This document shows positions 6,658 through 13,290 of a stretch of 62,318 bases of DNA, piece by piece; position 1 is the first letter of the stretch, and every line of letters begins with the position of its first letter. Where the stretch lies: the NCBI GenBank assembly GCA_937889595.1, contig CALAOR010000089.1, forward strand, positions 92,548 through 154,865, read 5' to 3'. A program made the translations under genes and the position numbers. The stretch comes from an uncultured bacterium (GTDB taxonomy: Bacteria; Oederibacteriota; PGYV01; Palsa-1178). The notes under the pieces were generated by a model. The model worked only from the letters and a program-made list of their open reading frames with translations. It did not search any database and was not told where the DNA came from.

Positions 6658-8648
6658 CGGACTCACCAATCACAAAAGAAAGCCCCAAAGTCGGGGTTTA
6701 TGTCTGCCATTGCGGCGGGAATATATCCGACATCATAGATGTAAAACGCGTCGCGGAAGAGATGGAAAAAATACCTGGAGTGGCGCTTTCCACGGATTAT
6801 ATTTTCATGTGTTCGGACCCGGGCCAGCAGAAGATAAAGGACGCGATAAAGGACGGGCGGATCAACCGCGTGGTCGTGGCAGCCTGTTCACCGAGGCTTC
6901 ATGAGCTCACATTCAGGCGCGCCCTGACCGTAGCCGGCCTTAACCCGTACCTGCTTGAGCAGGTCAATATAAGGGAACAGGCAAGCTGGGTGCATAAGAC
7001 GGACCATAAAGGCGCCACGGAGAAGGCGATAAGGCTGACCCGCGGGGCGGTGGAAAAAGTGAAGCTTGCCAAACCCCTGGATATGATAGAGATAAAATCC
7101 CTGCCGTCGGCAATTGTAATAGGCGCCGGGCCCGCAGGGCTCCGCACGGCGTCCGACCTGGCCTCCGGCGGAAGTTCTGTTTACCTGCTGGAAAAGACGC
7201 CTTTCACGGGCGGCAACGCGGTGAAGATAGACAAACTTTATCCCACAGAAGAGGACGCGAAAGAGATCGTGGGGAAGATGAACATAGAGATAGAGTCAAA
7301 CAACAATATAAAACTGCTTACATGCGCCGAAGTGTCCGACGCGACAGGCGGTATAGGTAATTTTAAAGTGACGGTGAAGCAGGTTTCGCGCGGTGTGGTT
7401 GCGATGATGTCTGAAAAGGAATTTGAGGACGCGGCCCGCGCGTGTCCTGTAGAAGTGGACGACGAATATAACTGCTCTTTGAGCAAACGCAAGGCGATAT
7501 ATATGCCCTACAAAAACGCCTACCCTGCTTTACCCGCCATAGACTGGGCAAACTGCACGCTCTGCGGCAAGTGCGCCGAAGCTGTGAAAGGGAAGATAGA
7601 CTTGGTCAAAAAAGTGGAAAATACCGCAATAGAATCGGGCGTTGTGGTCGTTGCCACCGGATATGAACATTATGTACCGGCGCAGGCGGAATACGGATAC
7701 GGCGCGAAAAATGTTATAACACTTCCCCAGTTGATAAGGATGATGGATAAGACCGGGCCCACGGGCGGTAAGATCGAAATAAACGGGAAAAAAATAAAGT
7801 CCGCGGGATTTATCCATTGCGTGGGAAGCAGGGAAATAGATGGCGTAAAAAGGCCCGGGCCTGAAAGGCCTTTGAATGCCCATTGCTCGCGCGTGTGCTG
7901 TACGGCAATCCTTCAGGCAGCCAGGGAACTTCAGGAAAACAATAAAGGCATTGACATATACAGTTTTTATCAGGATATCAGGACATACGGCCGTGACGCG
8001 GAACTGAAATACTACGACAAAGTATCCGCCGGAGGAGCCGTTTTTTTCAGGTACGGTCCCTCGGAACTTCCGCAGGTATCCGTTGAAAATGGGGGAATAA
8101 ATGTAAAGATGAAAGACCTTCTTACCGCGGGAGAGAAAATTGAAGTGACCGTCGACCTTCTGGTCTTAGCCACAGGCATGGTGCCGGGAGACCCGGGCGC
8201 AATAGCGGATAAATTCAAGATGCCAAAGTCTGTGGACAGGTTCCTGCAGGAAGTGCACCCCAAGCTGAGGCCGGTTGAGACGGCCATAGGAGGTATATTC
8301 CTTGCGGGTACCTGCCAGGCTCCTTTTGACATGACAGAGGCCACTGCCGTGGCCGGCGCTGCGGCCGTAAAAGCAGCGGCAATACTGGAAAGCGGAAGCG
8401 TACAGCTTGAACCGTATGTGGCGGTTGTCGCTAAGGAAAAATGCAAATGCCACGGGGAATGCGTAAAAGTATGCCCCGCCAAAGGCGCGATATATATAGA
8501 TGAAGCTGAACAAAAGGCTGAAGTGAACCAGATGCTGTGCATATCCTGCGGAAATTGTGTCGCGGTCTGTCCGGAGAGGGCGATTGACGTGCAGGGGTAT
8601 GAGATAAGCAGGTTTGAGAGCATAGTGGATGAGATAGTGAGGGAATGA
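6654..8648 (+). CDS. hdrA: HdrA/QmoB-type FAD and iron-sulfur subunit
   Basis: A 664-residue heterodisulfide-reductase A-like subunit. It has the HdrA-specific N-domain (VGVYVCHCGGNIS, 13-25; AACSPRLHE, 76-84), an FAD motif GAGPAG (157-162), a second flavin-domain half, and a C-terminal ferredoxin with two full motifs (CKCHGECVKVCP and CISCGNCVAVCP, about 599-645). The internal ferredoxin insert seen in most HdrA is degenerate: only scattered Cys (ACPVE, NCTLCGKC) remain. It starts within the stop of the previous gene (ATGA). With the upstream flavoprotein and the membrane subunit downstream it forms a QmoABC-like complex that would exchange electrons between the quinone pool or low-potential carriers and a sulfur substrate. 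No AprAB or DsrAB is in the window. Confidence 0.87.
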   Translation: MTDSPITKESPKVGVYVCHCGGNISDIIDVKRVAEEMEKIPGVALSTDYIFMCSDPGQQKIKDAIKDGRINRVVVAACSPRLHELTFRRALTVAGLNPYLLEQVNIREQASWVHKTDHKGATEKAIRLTRGAVEKVKLAKPLDMIEIKSLPSAIVIGAGPAGLRTASDLASGGSSVYLLEKTPFTGGNAVKIDKLYPTEEDAKEIVGKMNIEIESNNNIKLLTCAEVSDATGGIGNFKVTVKQVSRGVVAMMSEKEFEDAARACPVEVDDEYNCSLSKRKAIYMPYKNAYPALPAIDWANCTLCGKCAEAVKGKIDLVKKVENTAIESGVVVVATGYEHYVPAQAEYGYGAKNVITLPQLIRMMDKTGPTGGKIEINGKKIKSAGFIHCVGSREIDGVKRPGPERPLNAHCSRVCCTAILQAARELQENNKGIDIYSFYQDIRTYGRDAELKYYDKVSAGGAVFFRYGPSELPQVSVENGGINVKMKDLLTAGEKIEVTVDLLVLATGMVPGDPGAIADKFKMPKSVDRFLQEVHPKLRPVETAIGGIFLAGTCQAPFDMTEATAVAGAAAVKAAAILESGSVQLEPYVAVVAKEKCKCHGECVKVCPAKGAIYIDEAEQKAEVNQMLCISCGNCVAVCPERAIDVQGYEISRFESIVDEIVRE

Positions 8649-8776
8649 AGTTCGGAGTTCGGAATTCGGAATTCGGAGTTCGGAGTTCGGAGTTTGGAAT
8701 TCGGAGTTCGGAGTGGAAAGCGAACTTCCAATTTCAGCCTTAAATTCCGAACTCCGAATTCCGAACTCCGAACTTC
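8648..8776. repeat. GGAGTTC/GGAATTC heptamer-repeat hairpin
   Basis: Left arm (8648-8714) is about nine tandem 7-nt units alternating GGAGTTC and GGAATTC. The right arm (about 8750-8776) is their inverse complement. A core containing AGTGGAAAGCGAA sits between. A shorter relative with the same heptamer and a similar core (AGTGAAAGGCGAA) lies at 58865-58939. It separates two genes of the Hdr operon without a T-run, so it may act as an RNA-stability hairpin. Confidence 0.8.
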
Positions 8777-8791
8777 AAAAGCGAGGTTTAC

Positions 8792-9073
8792 ATGAAAGGC
8801 ATCGAAGCCATAAAAGAATTTAAACAGAAGCACGGGCCTGTTAAGAAGGATTTGCTTGACTGGATCCGTTACTGCAATACATCCATGTCGGCCATAAAAA
8901 AATCTATGCAGACCGGTGCTAAGACAGTGCCTGAGGCCGCGAAAGAAGCATCGATTGCGGCGGGCGACTGTCTCTGGTTCATAAATGCCATGCGTAAATA
9001 CGGGGATGTCGTGATAACAGGCGACTCTGACGGGTTTAAAAAATACTCGCTGAAGGAAGCAATAAATGGTTAA
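8792..9073 (+). CDS. Small winged-helix-like protein of the Hdr/Qmo operon
   Basis: A 93-residue soluble protein, not confidently assignable. The middle (residues about 43-75: TVPEAAKEASIAAGDCLWFINAM) reads like a helix-turn-helix. It is followed by a short beta wing (YGDVVITG) and an aromatic strand, resembling small winged-helix proteins seen beside Qmo/Hdr genes. It starts after an imperfect ribosome site (GCGAGG) downstream of the heptamer repeat. It ends 8 nt inside the next gene, so translation is coupled to the membrane subunit. It could be a structural or assembly partner rather than a regulator; this is inference from position. Confidence 0.6.
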   Translation: MKGIEAIKEFKQKHGPVKKDLLDWIRYCNTSMSAIKKSMQTGAKTVPEAAKEASIAAGDCLWFINAMRKYGDVVITGDSDGFKKYSLKEAING

Positions 9074-10247
9074 GGTAAATTCAGACCTGATAAAGGACAT
9101 AAAAAAATACGGCGCCTTTGACGTTTCCAAATGCTTCAACTGCGGAAATTGCACCGCGGTGTGCCCGCTGGCAAAGGCAGACTCGCCTTTCCCGCGCCAT
9201 TTGATAAGGCGCGCGCATTTGGGGGATAAACAAGCGGTCTTAAACGCAAAGGGCACCTGGCTATGTTATTACTGCGGCGAGTGTTCCAAGACCTGCCCCA
9301 GGGAAGCAAAACCCGCGGCATTTATGGCTGCGGCAAGGCGGTACGCGACGGCTCACGCCGACGTTACCGGCATCACGAAATTATTATACAAATTTCCGGT
9401 GTTGAATTTTCTGGTCATGTCCGCGGTTGCAGTACTGTTCGGTTTGTTCATGTACGCGCAGAGACTGCATGTCAGGACGGGTGAAAAGCTGATAGAGGTT
9501 TTCAATATACCATTTGAATATATTCATTGGTTCGGAATAGGAGTAATGTCCGTGGCGGTTGTGACACTGCTCGCCGGCATGGTTATTATTACCCTGCGCG
9601 CGGGTGAGATACAGAATATACTTAAACTGTATAAAGAAGCGAAAAGACCGGGCAGGAACGTCATGTTCGCAGGGGAGTTCATAAAGACGGCATTCATGTC
9701 AATAATGCGGGAAATGTTCGCTTTCAAGCGGTTCAGGGACTGTGACACCGATAAAAATGAAATTGTATGGTATTTAAAACCGTGGCTGGTGCACTCTGCG
9801 ATCGCATGGGGTTTTGTGGGGCTATTTTTGTCAACGGCTTTGAATTTCCTCATCAAAGACCCGGCTATAAGGGTTGCGCTTTGGTACCCGCCCAGGTTCA
9901 TAGGGATACTCTCCGGAGTCATGCTGCTATACGGGACGTCGGTGGTAATATTGAAGAGGATTGCCGCAAAGGAGATAAATTACAAGGACAGCGTGTTCGC
10001 CGATTGGTGGCTTATACTGACACTGTGGTTCATAGGGCTGTCCGGTTTTGTCATGACAATGCTTGTGTACCTGCCGGAAGTTGACCGGAATACGGCAGAC
10101 CTTCTCTTCGTAATACACGTGGCCCCGGCAATGCTTGTTGTGGTTATGATAGCTTTTACCAAGCTCGCGCATGTTTTCTACAGGATGCACGCGCTGTTTG
10201 TATATGAACTGATGGGTAACCTTAAATCCCATATCACAAATCCCTAA
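9066..10247 (+). CDS. qmoC: QmoC-like membrane subunit: ferredoxin plus cytochrome b-like domain
   Basis: A 393-residue fusion typical of QmoC. The N-terminus is an HdrC-like ferredoxin with C23/26/29/33 and C67/70/73/77, for two [4Fe-4S] clusters. From about residue 105 there are six hydrophobic segments resembling HdrE/NarI cytochrome b, with candidate haem-ligand histidines inside or near the helices. It would anchor the flavoprotein complex and exchange electrons with the quinone pool. It overlaps the small upstream gene by 8 nt. The next gene follows after 21 nt with a GGGAGAAGGAG ribosome site. Confidence 0.83.
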   Translation: MVKVNSDLIKDIKKYGAFDVSKCFNCGNCTAVCPLAKADSPFPRHLIRRAHLGDKQAVLNAKGTWLCYYCGECSKTCPREAKPAAFMAAARRYATAHADVTGITKLLYKFPVLNFLVMSAVAVLFGLFMYAQRLHVRTGEKLIEVFNIPFEYIHWFGIGVMSVAVVTLLAGMVIITLRAGEIQNILKLYKEAKRPGRNVMFAGEFIKTAFMSIMREMFAFKRFRDCDTDKNEIVWYLKPWLVHSAIAWGFVGLFLSTALNFLIKDPAIRVALWYPPRFIGILSGVMLLYGTSVVILKRIAAKEINYKDSVFADWWLILTLWFIGLSGFVMTMLVYLPEVDRNTADLLFVIHVAPAMLVVVMIAFTKLAHVFYRMHALFVYELMGNLKSHITNP

Positions 10248-10268
10248 AAGGGAGAAGGAGAAATTTTT

Positions 10269-10751
10269 ATGGCTGAAACACCACAGAAACTTTCGATCAT
10301 CTGTTTTTCAGGCGACTTTGACAAGGCTTTGGCTGCAATGGTGATGGCGAACGGCGGAAGGGCTTTTGATTATGAAGTGAACCTGTTCTTTACTTTTTGG
10401 GGGCTCAATATCCTGAAAAAAAGGAAGGGACGCAGGCCGGGCAAGGGAATGTTCATGCAGAGGATGTTCAATATGATGATGGGTGGAAGGAACAACCTGC
10501 CCCTTTCAAAGTTTAATTTCGGAGGAATAGGGCCGGAGCTGATGAAAGGCATCATGAAGAAAAAGAACATCAAGGACGTCGATGGCATGCTCCAGGACGC
10601 GATAGGTTTGGGCGCCAAAATATACGCTTGTGACATGGCCATGAACGTGATGGGGGTTTCCAAAGAGGACCTGATAGACGAGATAACAGACATAGTGGGA
10701 GTGGGTACATTCATAGCTAATGCCGAAGGCGGGCAGGTTCTTTTCATATAA
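10269..10751 (+). CDS. DsrE2-like (DsrE/F/H-family) sulfur-transfer protein
   Basis: A 160-residue protein of the DsrE/DsrF superfamily, DsrE2 subgroup. It starts with a strand-loop for 'IICFSGDFDKALAAMVMANG'-type binding and has a Met/Arg-rich central segment (RMFNMMMGGRNN). The conserved Cys sits in KIYACDMAMNVMG (about 117-129), the expected persulfide carrier. DsrE2 proteins work with TusA in mobilising sulfane sulfur. It closes the operon that begins with ArsR and TusA, supporting sulfur-relay coupled to the Hdr/Qmo-like complex. No clear intrinsic terminator follows. Confidence 0.8.
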   Translation: MAETPQKLSIICFSGDFDKALAAMVMANGGRAFDYEVNLFFTFWGLNILKKRKGRRPGKGMFMQRMFNMMMGGRNNLPLSKFNFGGIGPELMKGIMKKKNIKDVDGMLQDAIGLGAKIYACDMAMNVMGVSKEDLIDEITDIVGVGTFIANAEGGQVLFI

Positions 10752-11093
10752 CGAAAATTTAAAGTTAAGACTAGTGGTTGGGGTCAGACCTAACTTATAG
10801 CTTTTATCATTAATGACCTTTTGCATATAGCAAAATCTTGTATGGAAAATAGAAATATAAAAGCTATTTGTGAGGTGACATTGGACATTCTATAGCGTTG
10901 ATTATCATGAATATATTGTTGTACTTTTATGACCGGTTTTTTGCAAAGGATAAGCTCATTAACAATATCTAGCAGGTTGAGAGACGCTACACGGCCGGGT
11001 AAGTTTATTTAATGATTGCTTATAAATCAAGCCTTTAACATCATTCCAAAAAACATCATTTGTAAGGGGTTATACGTCGACAAAAAAAAGTAA
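10752..11093. other. Intergenic region with an inverted repeat
   Basis: No gene is apparent. A perfect 11-bp inverted repeat, ATAGCTTTTAT (10797-10807) and ATAAAAGCTAT (10857-10867), encloses 49 nt and could be a structured 3' end of the Hdr operon or a small mobile remnant. The remainder is AT-rich and unremarkable. Confidence 0.4.
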
Positions 11094-11122
11094 TTGACAA
11101 AGGCCTTCCCCGGTATTATATT
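11094..11122 (+). promoter_or_regulatory. Sigma-70-type promoter
   Basis: TTGACA (11094-11099), 17-nt spacer, TATATT (11117-11122), about 90 nt upstream of the small secreted protein at 11214. Confidence 0.7.
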
Positions 11123-11213
11123 CAATACTCATTCAAAGATGATATTGCGGGGGACTGCGCCGCCCAAATATTACAATTTTTGAAAAGACAATATAAAAGG
11201 AGGTGAAATACAA

Positions 11214-11498
11214 ATGAAAAAGACCATTATTACGTTTATTGCGGTTATTTTTGCTTTCTCAATATTTGCGGCACAGGCAAAGATTACTGCAAAAGTACCG
11301 GTAAAAAAAGCAGCGGCAGTGGCAATAGTGCCTACAGTTGTGGTACCTGTTCCCACGCCTACACCGCTTTCTTTCATGGCAAAAGTGAAGAGAAAGATCA
11401 AAGCGCTTTTGGGCATAAAGCCGGCAGCAACGCCGGTTCCTGCGGCAACAGAAGTTCCTGCGGCAGTTCCTGCGGCAGCGGCTAAGAAAGCAAAGTAA
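11214..11498 (+). CDS. Small secreted basic Pro/Ala-rich protein
   Basis: A 94-residue protein of unrecognised family. Residues 1-21 are a signal peptide. The mature part is strongly basic: a KVPVKK segment, a Pro-rich stretch (VPVPTPTP, about 45-52), an amphipathic basic helix (MAKVKRKIKALLGIK, 55-69), then PAATPVPAAT-type repeats and a KKAK end. It has its own promoter, an AAAGGAGGTG ribosome site and a terminator. The basic helix and Pro/Ala linker suggest binding to an anionic polymer or membrane, but no function is known. The layout parallels the genes at 78 and 14846. Confidence 0.75.
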   Translation: MKKTIITFIAVIFAFSIFAAQAKITAKVPVKKAAAVAIVPTVVVPVPTPTPLSFMAKVKRKIKALLGIKPAATPVPAATEVPAAVPAAAAKKAK

Positions 11499-11515
11499 TT
11501 ACATATAAGTACACA

Positions 11516-11545
11516 CAGGGGACGGCTTGCGCCGTCCCCTGTTCA
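11516..11545 (+). terminator. Intrinsic terminator
   Basis: An 11-bp perfect stem (11516-11526 with 11531-11541), TTGC tetraloop and a short TT start of a tail. It lies 18 nt after the stop of the small basic protein. Confidence 0.75.
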
Positions 11546-11908
11546 TTACAGGATGTATCTAGAAGATCAAAGACTTGAGATAGTAGATAGTTGATAGTAG
11601 AAGGGTGTGGGATGCTCTTATTATAATGAATCTAAAAGTTATGTACCATCATTGGAAACGTTCGAGAATCGAGAATAAATCAGTCCGCTGTCGCTAAAGC
11701 TTTGGCGGACAAGTCGGTGCGCCGCCAGGATTGGAAGGTATTGTAGCGGAACGGGGAGGGGTTGATCTGCATCCGGCCTGCTTAATTTCCACCTGTTCGC
11801 GGATTGCTTGTTTGACAATTGCTCCATGAAGCTTGCGGTTTACAAAATGATAAAAACTGATATAATAGATGAGTAAAATGTTTGCATATTAAAGCGCGGA
11901 GGTTTGGC
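11546..11908. repeat. Intergenic region with heptamer fragments
   Basis: No gene is seen. The segment 11575-11602 consists of four 7-nt units (TTGAGAT, AGTAGAT, AGTTGAT, AGTAGAA). Around 11661-11675 the unit CGAGAAT occurs twice. A hairpin GTCCGC (11683-11688) with GCGGAC (11705-11710) follows. Confidence 0.5.
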
Positions 11909-12907
11909 ATGAAAAAGGTCATATTGATAACGGTACTGGCATTGTTTTCTTTTGGTTTGATCCACGGTATGGATACAAGGCCTTTTAAGAAATTTTATAC
12001 GCTCCAGGTGGCGACGATGTTTGACAGGGACTGCTGGAAGGCGTATGACCTGTATATAAAGTTAAAAGATGAAAAGCAGATGGTATATTACATCAGGGAT
12101 AAGGAAGGCGCCAGGGTGTGCGTGAGGGTAAGGGTCGGTGTGTCAGGCACGCAGGAAGACGCCAAAGCCGCCGCTGTTAAATTCAAGGCAGATACCCAAA
12201 TGAGCGCCATTATTGTTGAGACAACGGGAATAACCATAACCGATTATAAAGGTAAATTCGACATGATAAATACGCCAAGCGGCATCTGGATGTGGGATTA
12301 TAAGGATTTTAAGGAAGTAAAGAACTTTGGCAAGAGTTTCAACTGCGAGGCAATTGCCGCGGAAAACCCCGTGGCCATATCGCCGGACGGAAAATACATA
12401 GTATACCTGTATGAGGGAAAGTTGACAAAGATCGAGATCGGTTCGGGGAAAGAAACCGATATTGTAAAGTCTATGGACCCGGCGATGAAGCTTGAGCGTT
12501 CGTCCCCCAAGTGGTCGCCTGACGGGAAATATGTGGCTTTCCTCGACATTATGAACGCTAAAGCAGGCACGTGCCTGAGGGTGGTTAAGGCCGACGGAAC
12601 GGATGAAAAGTGCGTGATAGACAATTCGAAAAAAACAAGGGCTGTGATGGCCTTTGAATGGGGTCCTGCCGGGAACGAACTGTATTATGTGGAAGGCGGC
12701 ACAACCATGCGGGTGCCTATAGGCGGGGAATTATACGTAACGGGGCTTGACGGGAAATCAAAGCTGCTTGTACAGCCTGAAAAAGGGTCTGTGATTTACC
12801 GGGTCTTTGAAATTGACGGCAATAAACTGAATTACAACGTCGCTGTATTTAAGGGAAAATCAAAGGACGAATATGACCTGACAGAAAAGACGCTGAACAT
12901 AGATTAA
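11909..12907 (+). CDS. Exported SPOR-like and PD40 (TolB-type) beta-propeller protein
   Basis: A 332-residue exported protein. Residues 1-21 are a signal peptide. Residues about 28-110 resemble a SPOR domain (YTLQVATMFDRDCWKAYDLY...), which in known proteins binds denuded peptidoglycan. From about 140 to the end it carries PD40/WD40-like TolB repeats, with 'AISPDGKYIVYL' and 'PKWSPDGKYVAFLD' clearly visible. The combination suggests a periplasmic wall-associated propeller; the ligand is unknown. The ATG at 11909 is chosen because GGAGG (11898-11902) precedes it and the signal peptide begins there; an upstream in-frame Met at 11882 lacks a ribosome site. A strong terminator follows. Confidence 0.72.
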   Translation: MKKVILITVLALFSFGLIHGMDTRPFKKFYTLQVATMFDRDCWKAYDLYIKLKDEKQMVYYIRDKEGARVCVRVRVGVSGTQEDAKAAAVKFKADTQMSAIIVETTGITITDYKGKFDMINTPSGIWMWDYKDFKEVKNFGKSFNCEAIAAENPVAISPDGKYIVYLYEGKLTKIEIGSGKETDIVKSMDPAMKLERSSPKWSPDGKYVAFLDIMNAKAGTCLRVVKADGTDEKCVIDNSKKTRAVMAFEWGPAGNELYYVEGGTTMRVPIGGELYVTGLDGKSKLLVQPEKGSVIYRVFEIDGNKLNYNVAVFKGKSKDEYDLTEKTLNID

Positions 12908-12934
12908 CCATATTTCTTTGCAACTGTAAAAAAT

Positions 12935-12960
12935 AGCCCGCGCAAGCGGGCTTTTTTTTA
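12935..12960 (+). terminator. Intrinsic terminator
   Basis: A 7-bp GC-rich stem (12935-12941 with 12946-12952), GCAA loop and a run of eight T. The same AGCCCGC-GCAA-type design recurs, slightly degraded, at 19683. Confidence 0.9.
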
Positions 12961-13220
12961 CAGCCTGAAACCGGCTATGCCGGGCCGCTCTGTGATGAGT
13001 AAAAATTTGAAAAATACATTAGAAATGGAAAGTATAAAAGGCGAAGCGGAATTGTTCATAGAACCCTTATAAGACAGGAAATAGGCCTGATCGTAACTAT
13101 AAATTAGATGTACTGCCTGACTTCGTTTTGCATGGTTTTCTGACCACATCATTATTGAAAGGCAAAAGCCCCCTAAAGACGTTTAAAAAATCATATCCCT
13201 ATGCTTTTGGTAGTATTTAG
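12961..13220. other. Intergenic region
   Basis: Nothing gene-like is seen on either strand over this stretch; only a short CCGG-type hairpin near 12970-12982. Confidence 0.4.
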
Positions 13221-13248
13221 TTGATTGTAAGGAAAAAATGTGTATACT
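13221..13248 (+). promoter_or_regulatory. Sigma-70-type promoter
   Basis: TTGATT (13221-13226), 16-nt spacer, TATACT (13243-13248), 42 nt upstream of the NHL lipoprotein start. Confidence 0.6.
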
Positions 13249-13290
13249 ACTGGTGTGTTGGTATGGAAAAAATAATTTTGAGGTGATAAG

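Noticed and set aside
8012-9256. A 414-codon open frame on the minus strand
   Set aside because: Lies antisense to the HdrA gene, the heptamer hairpin and two further genes; its repeated SEFGVR/NSKLRTPNS run is the heptamer repeat read as protein.
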